NCBI GenBank assembly: GCA_017419325.1
Contig: JAFOLN010000320.1
Coordinates: 1-5,839, forward strand
DNA: 5,839 nt
Direction of reading: 5' to 3'
Source: Clostridia bacterium
Lineage (GTDB): Bacteria; Bacillota; Clostridia; Oscillospirales; RGIG577
The notes beneath the pieces are model-generated. The model saw only the letters and a list, made by a program, of their open reading frames with translations, made no database searches and was not told the DNA's origin. Below are positions 1-5,726 of the stretch, piece after piece (the stretch's first letter is position 1; the number at the start of each line of letters is the position of its first letter). A program made the position numbers and the translations under genes.

Positions 1-187
1 CGATATTCACGCTCGTGACTACCACTTTCCCGTCGGAATCAAGCAGCGGAGTTATGCCGCCCGCGTAGCCGGATTTCCACACAAGGTAGTTCACGCCCGT
101 CTCCGTGTCTACAAGTATCTGACGAAGTCCCTCGTCTTTTAACTGGCCGCCGTCTTTGTATATGACCTCAAATCTCTTTTTCGACAT
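1..187 (-). CDS. DUF6440-family small protein (C-terminus cut by window edge)
   Basis: Read on the minus strand from ATG at 187, the frame stays open for all 62 codons to the edge. The product begins MSKKRFEVIYKDGG and contains VDTETGVNYL, then SGYAGGITPLLDSDGK. From memory, the DTETGVNYL and SGYAGG-TPLLD-DGK signature is that of the DUF6440 family, small proteins of roughly 60 residues in Firmicutes with no established function. By that length the stop should lie just outside the window. The start is fixed by a strong AGGAGGAG at 201-194, six bases before the ATG. No signal peptide or membrane segment is visible, so a cytosolic location is likely. It lies 77 bases beyond the MBOAT stop, behind a hairpin, so it is probably not a core member of the acylation operon. 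Family assignment is fairly confident; function is unknown. Confidence 0.8.
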   Translation of the reverse strand, partial: MSKKRFEVIYKDGGQLKDEGLRQILVDTETGVNYLVWKSGYAGGITPLLDSDGKVVVTSVNI

Positions 188-193
188 TTTTCG

Positions 194-201
194 CTCCTCC
201 T
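194..201 (-). promoter_or_regulatory. Shine-Dalgarno site of the DUF6440-type gene
   Basis: AGGAGGAG on the minus strand, six bases upstream of ATG 187. It is close to a perfect anti-16S match and supports this start although the gene is cut by the window. Confidence 0.75.
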
Positions 202-233
202 ATATGAATATAATTTCATCATTGCTTAATAAC

Positions 234-259
234 AACGGAGGAGCATTCACTCCCCCGTT
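234..259 (-). terminator. Putative intrinsic terminator of the acylation operon
   Basis: On the minus strand AACGGGGGAG and CTCCTCCGTT form a 10-bp stem with one G-U wobble around the six-base loop TGAATG. It begins five bases after the MBOAT stop codon at 265-267. The following bases, GTTATTAAG, are T-rich but do not form an uninterrupted U tract, so termination may be partial and some read-through into the DUF6440-type gene is possible. Confidence 0.65.
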
Positions 260-264
260 CCCGT

Positions 265-1842
265 CTAATACTGCATATAAATAAACGCCGCGGGGTCGTA
301 GCCTATGCCGTATTCGCCGAATATTATAACGGCGAAAATGGCGGCGTACATTATCACCCATCTGAAAACGAGATTCTGCCCCGCGAGGCGCTCCCTCACG
401 CCGAAGCGCTCCTGCATCATGCTTACGGCCCATACGATGAAGAAGCATACGAAGAGAAGCCCCAGGTCATACGCCTCAAGGCCGTAATTTACGAGGCTCC
501 CGTCGAACAAAAGCCACCCCTGAAAGTCGGTGAATATTGTGCGAAGCACAAGACCCGTGTTTTCAAGGCTTCCGGGGCTTGTGAGGAGCCTTCCGCCCAT
601 GAACACAAAGAATATGCGTATCATTCGGAAAAGCCTGAACGAGAACGCCTCCGTGTTTATGTGAAGCGCGCGGTTCATCGCCTCGTACTGACGCGCAAAG
701 CCCACGGACAGCGTTATGAGCACGCCGTAGTAGATGCCCCAGCAGATGTACGGAAGTCCCGTGCCGTGCCAGAGTCCCGTTAAGAACCACGTTATAAGCA
801 CGGGTATGGCCACCGTAAGAAAGCGGCCGAAGGGCTTCTTTCCCGTCTTTTTGTTTACCGCCTTCATCCATTTCGACACGGTGAGCGGGTAGTATACATA
901 ATCCTTGAACCAGCCGCCCAGCGACATATGCCACCTGCGCCAGAACTCGGGCACGCTCTTTGAAAAGAAGGGGTGATTGAAGTTCGGCTCAAGCTCCACG
1001 CCGAATATCTGCGACACGCCGCGCACGATGTCCATATAGCCGGAAAAGTCGGTGTATATCATCATGGCGTCGAAAAAGCAGGTCACAAGGAATATGCTTC
1101 CCGGGTGCATGCCGCCGTCGTATACGTTCGACACGAATATATGGAGCCTGTCGGCGATGACAAGCTTCTTGAAAAAGCCCCATATCATAAGCTGAACGCC
1201 CGCCGCGGCGCGGCCGTAGTCGAAGCGGAGCTCCTTTTTAAGCTCCTGCCCCAGAAGGCGGTAGCGGGAGATGGGGCCCTGTACGATATGGGGAAAATAT
1301 ATGGCGTAGAGAAAGAATCTGAAGAAATTCTCCTCATGCTCGCACCGCTTCCAGTATACGTCGAGTATGTATCCCACGGTGGAGAAGGTGTAATACGATA
1401 TGCCCAGCGGCACGAGTATCCACATGGCGGCAGAGGCCGCTCCGTCGGCATACGCGGGCACCGTGAGCATATAATCTATGACGTAATGGGAAAATTTCGT
1501 AACGCAAAGCACGCCTATCCCCACGACGAGCGCGAGTATAAGCAGCGTACGCGAACGCGCCTTATATTTGGCTTTTAGCGCCTTCTTTTCTTCCTTTGAA
1601 AGCCCCTCCGCCTCAAGCTCGGCGGCGAGGGCGGCATTCTGTTTTCCTATGCCCCGCGCAAATATCCATACGGCGAACGACGTAAGGATGATATACGGCA
1701 GAAAATTCACGCTGCCCGCGATGACATAGAAAGCCACGCTGGATATAAGCAGTACGATCCAGCGGTACTTAACGGGGCAGATGTAGAAAACAATGACCGT
1801 TACAAGCACAAACAGAAGAAAATTAAGGGATGCGACAGACAT
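265..1842 (-). CDS. MBOAT O-acyltransferase with fused C-terminal acyl-shuttle motif (DltB/AlgI/PatA-like)
   Basis: A 525-residue polytopic membrane protein of the MBOAT family. Family hallmarks are visible: FWRRWHMSL at 300-308 with conserved His305, then WFKDYVYYPL, and TGLWHG at 355-360 with the catalytic-type His359. A charged, Lys/Glu-rich loop (about 75-98) separates early membrane segments. In Dlt-type systems the MBOAT takes an acyl group from a cytosolic carrier thioester and moves it across the membrane. The last six residues, F520-I-Y-M-Q-Y525, fit the C-terminal hexapeptide acyl-shuttle motif, which in classical Dlt sits on the microprotein DltX; Tyr522 would be the acceptor. The protein is longer than classical DltB (about 400 residues) and closer to AlgI/PatA in size. 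ATG 1842 follows AGGAGGAG at 1856-1849, lying in the last codons of the carrier gene; the gap is three bases, so translational coupling is likely. Family is certain; the acyl donor and acceptor polymer are not known. Confidence 0.95.
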   Translation of the reverse strand: MSVASLNFLLFVLVTVIVFYICPVKYRWIVLLISSVAFYVIAGSVNFLPYIILTSFAVWIFARGIGKQNAALAAELEAEGLSKEEKKALKAKYKARSRTLLILALVVGIGVLCVTKFSHYVIDYMLTVPAYADGAASAAMWILVPLGISYYTFSTVGYILDVYWKRCEHEENFFRFFLYAIYFPHIVQGPISRYRLLGQELKKELRFDYGRAAAGVQLMIWGFFKKLVIADRLHIFVSNVYDGGMHPGSIFLVTCFFDAMMIYTDFSGYMDIVRGVSQIFGVELEPNFNHPFFSKSVPEFWRRWHMSLGGWFKDYVYYPLTVSKWMKAVNKKTGKKPFGRFLTVAIPVLITWFLTGLWHGTGLPYICWGIYYGVLITLSVGFARQYEAMNRALHINTEAFSFRLFRMIRIFFVFMGGRLLTSPGSLENTGLVLRTIFTDFQGWLLFDGSLVNYGLEAYDLGLLFVCFFIVWAVSMMQERFGVRERLAGQNLVFRWVIMYAAIFAVIIFGEYGIGYDPAAFIYMQY

Positions 1843-1845
1843 GCC

Positions 1846-2073
1846 TTACTCCTCCTGAAGCTCCTTTACCATTTCCCAGATGGCACTGACGGAATCAAAG
1901 TTCTTGTTGTCCATGTATTCCATGCTTATCTCAATGTCGAACTCGTCCTCGAGCGCCGTTATGAGCGACGCTATGTCTATCGAGTCGAGTATTTTGTCGG
2001 TGGCGATCCTCTCGGCCGCGGAAAAATCTACGCCCGATTTGAGACCGCTTAATATTTCGATTATTTTATCCAT
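1846..2073 (-). CDS. Acyl carrier protein (DltC-like phosphopantetheine-binding protein)
   Basis: A 75-residue acidic protein with the acyl-carrier fold signature. The sequence DKILDSIDIASLI places the phosphopantetheine-accepting Ser31 in a D-S-I motif at the start of helix II, followed by the acidic ALEDEFDIEI typical of carrier helix II and its exit. Its length matches DltC (about 78 residues). It would need a 4'-phosphopantetheinyl transferase encoded elsewhere. Placed between the ligase that should load it and the MBOAT that should unload it, it is the presumed carrier of this pathway; it is in the cytosol. ATG 2073 is preceded by AAGGGGG overlapping the ligase stop codon, with a 7-base spacing and a 12-base intergenic gap. 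A role in fatty-acid synthesis is less likely given the neighbours. Confidence 0.93.
   Translation of the reverse strand: MDKIIEILSGLKSGVDFSAAERIATDKILDSIDIASLITALEDEFDIEISMEYMDNKNFDSVSAIWEMVKELQEE
1849..1856 (-). promoter_or_regulatory. Shine-Dalgarno of the MBOAT gene inside the carrier gene
   Basis: AGGAGGAG on the minus strand is formed by the final Gln-Glu-Glu codons of the carrier gene and lies six bases before ATG 1842. The carrier stop and the MBOAT start are separated by three bases. This layout favours coupled translation and matched production of carrier and acyltransferase. Confidence 0.75.
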
Positions 2074-2085
2074 GATAAATCCCCC

Positions 2086-3483
2086 TTACGGCAGTTTTTC
2101 ATAAAGTGTTTTTCCCGCTTCGTTTTTAGGTATCTCTTCTATATATAATACCGAAAAGGCCGACTCTCTCAGATGCGTTTTTTCGGAAAGCCAGCGTTTT
2201 ACCTCTTCCGTTTTCGTTTCGTCTGTTATGTAGACCTTCATTTTATCATCGACGCCGCTGGACGCGCAGTCGATCCCCTCGAACTGCGATTTTATGAGGC
2301 GGTCTATCTCGTCAAGGTTCACGCGGCTGCCCGAAATCTTCAAAAAACGCTTCTTTCGGCCTACTATATAGTAAAAGCCGTCCTCGTCGCGCTTCGCCAT
2401 GTCTCCTGTAAGGAGCCTTCCGCCCCGCTCGTCGCCCCGGTTCAAATCGTCCGGCGTTTCGGCGTAGCCCATGGTCACGTTGTCGCCCTCGTATAAAAGC
2501 TCGCCCACCTTGTCGGGTACGTCTATCTCGCTTCCGTCCGTGTCGATAAGAGAGAAGCGTCCGCCGGGGATGGCGCGTCCCATGCTGCCCGCCTTCTCGA
2601 CGCTGTATTCGGCGGGCAGGTAGCCCATGCGCGCCGTGGCCTCCGTCTGGCCGTACATGACGATGAAGCGTTTGCCGCGCTCCCTTGCCCACTTCGCATA
2701 TTCAAGATGGAGCGACGGCAGAAGCTTGCCTCCCGCCTGTGTCATATAGCGAAGGTCGGGCAGGTCAAGCTTAAAGAACTTTATCTTCTTTAAAAGCTCA
2801 TACGTTGACGGCACGCCGCCGAAGGACGTGGCGCGTTCGCGCTTCATAAAGTCCCAGAACGGCTTCATTATCACGGGCTTTTTTGTAAAAAGTACCGTGC
2901 CGCCCGCGTACAGATGGCTGTTTATTATGGAAAGGCCGTACGTGTAGTTCATGGGGAGCGTCGTCACCGCCCGTTCGTCCGGCGTAAGCTCAAGATACGA
3001 CGCTATGGCGCGGGCGTTCGACTCTATGTTCTTACGGCTCTGCCTTACGAGCTTCGGGCTTCCCGTGGAGCCGGAGGTGGTAAGAAGCAGCGCAAGCTCC
3101 TCATGTATTGCAATCGGTACCGGCGCCTTCGCCCGAAGGAGCGCATATGACATAAGCCCGTATATCTTTTCGTAGCCGGGAAAGTCCCCCGCCATATCCG
3201 AAGGCGCGTATATGTACTCGGGGGCGTATATGCCCAGAAGCCTTTTTACGAGCGCGCCGTCCGTATTTTTATCCATAAGCAGCGGCACGGTGCCCGAGTT
3301 TAAAAAGCCGAGGTAGCCTATGGCGCTTTCGGGGCTGTTCTCGCATAAAGAGAAGGCAAGCGTTCGCCCGGTATGAAGCGCTTTGAAGTCCTCTATATAT
3401 TCGGCAAGGTCTCTGTAAGTAAGCCTTGCTCCCCCGTCCGATATGAAAGCCTCCCTGTCGGAAGGCGTTATCTCATAGAACAA
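2086..3483 (-). CDS. ANL-superfamily adenylating ligase (DltA-position, substrate unknown)
   Basis: A 465-residue AMP-forming ligase expected to activate a carboxylic acid as acyl-AMP and load it on the adjacent carrier. Motifs in order: A3 P-loop TTSGSTGSPK (135-144), A4 region NYTYGLS (179-185), TQAGGK (248-253), A5 YGQTEAT (277-283), A7 TGD with Asp361, hinge GRKKRFLKISGSRVN (375-389), and A10 PKNEAGK with the catalytic-type Lys458. All catalytic motifs look intact. The A4 Asp that binds the amino group in amino-acid-activating domains is replaced by Gly183, and the FCGE region of DltA reads QAGG here, so D-alanine specificity is doubtful. The start is TTG: an in-frame TGA at 3492-3490 leaves no ATG or GTG, and GGGAG at 3497-3493 is nine bases upstream. 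The product is cytosolic. Enzyme class is confident; the substrate is open. Confidence 0.93.
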   Translation of the reverse strand: MFYEITPSDREAFISDGGARLTYRDLAEYIEDFKALHTGRTLAFSLCENSPESAIGYLGFLNSGTVPLLMDKNTDGALVKRLLGIYAPEYIYAPSDMAGDFPGYEKIYGLMSYALLRAKAPVPIAIHEELALLLTTSGSTGSPKLVRQSRKNIESNARAIASYLELTPDERAVTTLPMNYTYGLSIINSHLYAGGTVLFTKKPVIMKPFWDFMKRERATSFGGVPSTYELLKKIKFFKLDLPDLRYMTQAGGKLLPSLHLEYAKWARERGKRFIVMYGQTEATARMGYLPAEYSVEKAGSMGRAIPGGRFSLIDTDGSEIDVPDKVGELLYEGDNVTMGYAETPDDLNRGDERGGRLLTGDMAKRDEDGFYYIVGRKKRFLKISGSRVNLDEIDRLIKSQFEGIDCASSGVDDKMKVYITDETKTEEVKRWLSEKTHLRESAFSVLYIEEIPKNEAGKTLYEKLP

Positions 3484-3492
3484 AGAATATCA

Positions 3493-3497
3493 CTCCC
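3493..3497 (-). promoter_or_regulatory. Shine-Dalgarno supporting the ligase TTG start
   Basis: GGGAG on the minus strand, nine bases before TTG 3483. An in-frame TGA at 3492-3490 sits only six bases upstream of the TTG, and the next Met is at residue 70, past the N-terminal part of the domain. TTG is therefore the only sensible start and may lower ligase output relative to its neighbours. Confidence 0.65.
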
Positions 3498-3508
3498 GTA
3501 TGTGTCCG

Positions 3509-5164
3509 TCAGTCCGCGGCGTCCTTTCTTTCGCTTTCGCAGCGGCTGTTGTAGGTGTAGAGCCTGTTAAGATTATCCGTAAGCTCGTCCGGCGAAACGC
3601 CGTCGTCCAGCGCCTCCCGAAGCTGCGCCTCAATGTCTCCGCACTCGCGCGTCGGCGAGGCGAACGTATCGAACAGGGCGGTGCATTCCACCTCGCCCGT
3701 CGTATTGTTGTATACAACTATGTTGAGTCCCCGCTCGTCCGGCGCGTATTCCTCGCCGTCTATCTTAATTGAGACCGTGTCGCCGAAGTTCGCGCCCCCG
3801 CTCGTCATCTCATAGGGCACGTCTCCCGCGAGCACGCCGAACAGCTCAAGCGGCGGCGCGCCGTCGCCCGAAGTCTCCTCTGCCGAAAGCTCCTCGTTTG
3901 CTTTTCGCTCCTCCAGAATTATCGTGCCGTTCTTCATAACGGCGGCGTAGCAGTCGCCGTATTCAAGGTCGGAAAGCTCCGTAAGACCCAGCCTCGAAAG
4001 CTCGCGTCTCTGCGCCTTTGTAAGATTTACGCTGGCCTCGTCGCGCACGGCGATAAGCACGGTATATCCGCGCTTTTTAAACTCCGTGATATAGTCGCAG
4101 GGGTCTGTGATGTTCTCCATCCGGAGCTGTTCTCTCACCGTGGCGGCATACTCCGCCGATTCGTCCGAAAGAAAAGCGTAGCGCTCGTCCCCGCGCACGT
4201 CCGCGGCGCCGCATTCCTCTGTGAGGAACTCGCCCAGCCACATGGTCAGCTTATGGGCGCCGTAATAATTCATATGGGCGTTGTCCTGGCTGTCCGCCGC
4301 GTGATTGTAGCCCATCTGATCAAGATAAGGGAGGTAGTTAAAGTCGTAAAATTCAAGCCCGCAGGTATCGGCAAGAAGCTTCACCGCGTTGTGGCTCGAG
4401 GACGGCCACGAGCCGATTATGGGCGTTTTTATGAGCACAAGCCTTATGCCGTTGTCTCTGCAGAAGTACGCGAGCCTGTCGAAGTAGTCCAGCGCCTTTT
4501 TCTCCAGCTCGTCCGGCTTTTCGTCCTCGTCGGGGACGTATTCCGGTATGGCTATGCCTCCCAGGGGCACCGCGTCAAAATAACGCTCCGTGTTGAAGTC
4601 GTAGCCGCGAAGGTAAAGCGCGGGCTCGTACTTCGCCTTTTCAAAGTCGGCCTGCTCAAGCGACGACCACCGCGAATGATACGAAAACGCGGGAAACAGC
4701 GTCATTACCGCCTCGTGAAGATCCTCGGTATATGCGCGCACCGCTTCATACTTCGTGCGCGAAAAATGCATATCGTCGAAGGCCTTTCTGTATGCCGAAA
4801 GCGGCGGGTCGCGTCGGAGCATGGAAACGTCAAGCACCACCGTTTTAAGCGAGCCCGGCTGATACTTATATGCCTCTAAGAGCCAGTAGTAGGAGGCCAT
4901 GAGCGGCTGCTGCTCCGTTGCGAGATTGTAGGCCGAAAGGCCGTATTCGTCGTAAAGCTCCGTGGGCGTTACGCCGTTTATCATGTAGCTTGAGCCCAAA
5001 AACAGCGTCTCTATCGTATCGCGGGGCTCCTCATAGAAGCCGTGTATCGTGTTGTAGTTGTTAAGATACGTCCATACGGGCTGTATAAAAAAGTTAAACC
5101 CCGCGAACAGCAGCGCGAAGATAAGTATAAACAGTACTGTTTTAACTATTTTTACGGATCTCAT
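3509..5164 (-). CDS. Membrane-anchored SGNH-type acyltransferase (DltD-position) with ILEI/FAM3-like C-terminal region
   Basis: A 551-residue protein and first gene of the operon. Residues about 6-28 form one membrane anchor; the rest should lie outside the cell. The SGNH-like domain (about 50-315) shows LFLGSSYM (54-61), whose GSS carries the candidate nucleophile Ser59, and D294-N-A-H297 followed by NYYGAHKLT, the Asp-x-x-His end block. By analogy with DltD it would accept the acyl group from the MBOAT tyrosine and esterify an envelope polymer. Residues 351-503 resemble the ILEI/FAM3 fold: GYTVLIAVRDEAS (366-378), LGLTELSDLEYGDCYAAV (392-409), then VSIKIDGEEY (464-473) and RGLNIVVYNNTTGEV (478-492). 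A charged tail follows, and eight cysteines lie outside the membrane. ATG 5164 is preceded by GGAGAGG at 5179-5173 with an 8-base spacing. SGNH call is confident; the ILEI-like call rests on recalled family sequences. Confidence 0.88.
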   Translation of the reverse strand: MRSVKIVKTVLFILIFALLFAGFNFFIQPVWTYLNNYNTIHGFYEEPRDTIETLFLGSSYMINGVTPTELYDEYGLSAYNLATEQQPLMASYYWLLEAYKYQPGSLKTVVLDVSMLRRDPPLSAYRKAFDDMHFSRTKYEAVRAYTEDLHEAVMTLFPAFSYHSRWSSLEQADFEKAKYEPALYLRGYDFNTERYFDAVPLGGIAIPEYVPDEDEKPDELEKKALDYFDRLAYFCRDNGIRLVLIKTPIIGSWPSSSHNAVKLLADTCGLEFYDFNYLPYLDQMGYNHAADSQDNAHMNYYGAHKLTMWLGEFLTEECGAADVRGDERYAFLSDESAEYAATVREQLRMENITDPCDYITEFKKRGYTVLIAVRDEASVNLTKAQRRELSRLGLTELSDLEYGDCYAAVMKNGTIILEERKANEELSAEETSGDGAPPLELFGVLAGDVPYEMTSGGANFGDTVSIKIDGEEYAPDERGLNIVVYNNTTGEVECTALFDTFASPTRECGDIEAQLREALDDGVSPDELTDNLNRLYTYNSRCESERKDAAD

Positions 5165-5244
5165 AAATCAAACCTCTCCGTTTTAAGGCCGCGTGTCGTT
5201 GGGTCGGTAACGTAAAAGGGGCGCAGTGCAACCATTTAACAATT

Positions 5245-5273
5245 AGTATATCATGGCGGATATGATTTTACAA
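5245..5273 (-). promoter_or_regulatory. Predicted sigma-A promoter of the acylation operon
   Basis: On the minus strand TTGTAA (5273-5268) and TATACT (5250-5245) are separated by exactly 17 bases, and the -10 is preceded by TGA, giving an extended TGN motif. An A/T tract at about 5293-5281 lies just upstream and could act as an UP element. Transcription would start near 5238, leaving a leader of about 74 bases before ATG 5164 in which I see no riboswitch or strong hairpin. An ATCAT/ATGAT dyad (5250-5254 and 5262-5266) overlaps the spacer and the edge of the -10, a possible repressor site. Confidence 0.65.
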
Positions 5274-5342
5274 TCTTCGATTTAATTTTTTTCGGACTTT
5301 TACCAATATGACCCCGCTTTTTGCGGTTCTGTGGATAGTATG

Positions 5343-5356
5343 CACAAATAATTGTG
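5343..5356. repeat. Inverted repeat CACAA-N4-TTGTG
   Basis: Five-base arms around an ATAA centre, extendable outward only by G-T wobble pairs. The AT-rich centre and small symmetric arms look more like a dimeric-protein operator than an RNA hairpin. No known regulator is assigned. Confidence 0.4.
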
Positions 5357-5395
5357 TGTAAGTTGAGCGTTGTTCCCGAAGGCGCCGGGGACGCG

Positions 5396-5415
5396 GCGCG
5401 GAGTTTTTGCCGCGC
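5396..5415. repeat. GC-rich hairpin
   Basis: GCGCGG (5396-5401) and CCGCGC (5410-5415) form a perfect six-pair stem around the 8-base loop AGTTTTTG. It adjoins the 14-bp palindrome at 5414-5427. Neither strand has a following T tract, so a terminator role is not supported. Confidence 0.5.
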
Positions 5416-5427
5416 AGGATATCCTGC
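5414..5427. repeat. Perfect 14-bp palindrome
   Basis: GCAGGATATCCTGC reads the same on both strands with no spacer. Being perfectly symmetric with no loop, it resembles a DNA-binding site for a dimer more than a transcript hairpin. Confidence 0.55.
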
Positions 5428-5503
5428 TTTGACATTCTTTCCCGAGACTTTAAAAGTGCTTTTTGCGACTTTTCAAGCAGACTAAGGGATTGTTAAGTCT
5501 TTA

Positions 5504-5518
5504 AGCCGCACCCCGGCT
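5504..5518. repeat. Short hairpin AGCCG-CACCC-CGGCT
   Basis: A perfect five-pair stem (5504-5508 with 5514-5518) and a 5-base loop. It is not followed by a T tract on either strand. Role unknown. Confidence 0.35.
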
Positions 5519-5547
5519 CACACACAATGCAGGAAGTCACCCCATCG

Positions 5548-5575
5548 TGTCATTCTGAGCGAAGCGAAGAATCTC
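5548..5575. repeat. CATTCTGAGCG-type interspersed repeat, one copy
   Basis: The segment reads TGTCATTCTGAGCG followed by AAGCGAAGAATCTC. From memory this is a short repeat seen in intergenic DNA of many unrelated bacteria, often as part of a longer palindromic unit whose other arm is its reverse complement. Here ATTCT and AGAAT pair within the motif, but the matching second arm is not present downstream, so this looks like a single or decayed half-unit. Confidence 0.6.
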
Positions 5576-5657
5576 TTTTCTTTTCAGAAACGGGTTTCTA
5601 AAGACTTCGGTCGCCTGCCGGCGGGGTAAGTGTGAAGGATATGAAGCCTCGGAGTTC

Positions 5658-5715
5658 AAAAAAACAGGTTTTATTTATTGAAGGAAGTCCCTGCATTTAA
5701 TAAAAAACAGTTTTA
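5658..5715. repeat. AT-rich direct repeats upstream of the divergent promoter
   Basis: Two copies of an A-tract followed by CAG and TTTTA: A7-CAGG-TTTTA at 5658-5672 and A6-CAG-TTTTA at 5702-5715. They start about 43-44 bases apart, near four helical turns. The second copy also forms TAAAA/TTTTA arms and sits just upstream of the -35 box, where an UP element or an activator site would lie. Confidence 0.4.
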
Positions 5716-5726
5716 CCCCGTCGATA

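Larger units (their letters stand above)
5274..5726. other. Intergenic region without a convincing gene
   Basis: This stretch separates the two divergent transcription units. I find no reading frame with a start, a Shine-Dalgarno site and a recognisable product, and no tRNA or rRNA. It contains a series of short inverted repeats (5343-5356, 5396-5415, 5414-5427, 5452-5473, 5504-5518), one copy of a common interspersed repeat (5548-5575) and AT-rich direct repeats near the right-hand promoter. Confidence 0.7.

Noticed and set aside
207..235. TTGTTA-N17-TATATT on the minus strand as a promoter for the DUF6440-type gene
   Set aside because: The boxes and spacing are good, but the start point would fall at about 200, inside the Shine-Dalgarno site, and the -35 overlaps the terminator stem. 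It is left as possible, not annotated.
973..1578. Open frame of 201 codons on the plus strand
   Set aside because: It lies wholly antisense to the MBOAT gene, whose conserved motifs are intact. The translation is His/Val/Arg-rich with no recognisable domain.
2312..2692. Alternative minus-strand frame inside the ligase gene
   Set aside because: It is an out-of-frame, Arg/Gly/His-rich translation inside a well-supported ligase frame carrying the A5 and A7 motifs.
4253..4879. Open frame of 208 codons on the plus strand
   Set aside because: It is antisense to the SGNH gene, and the translation is a basic, repetitive mix typical of a shadow of GC-rich coding DNA.
265..5164. Canonical dltDACB gene symbols for the operon
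   Set aside because: The ligase pocket, the fused shuttle motif, the larger MBOAT and the ILEI-like addition differ from classical Dlt proteins, so assigning dlt symbols would imply D-alanylation that the sequence does not support.
5197..5212. CGTT/AACG hairpin in the operon leader as a regulatory RNA element
   Set aside because: Only four pairs around an 8-base loop, with no match to any riboswitch or attenuator I recognise.
5314..5326. CCGC-TTTTT-GCGG hairpin as a terminator
   Set aside because: The stem is only four pairs, and the T run is in the loop rather than after the stem on either strand.
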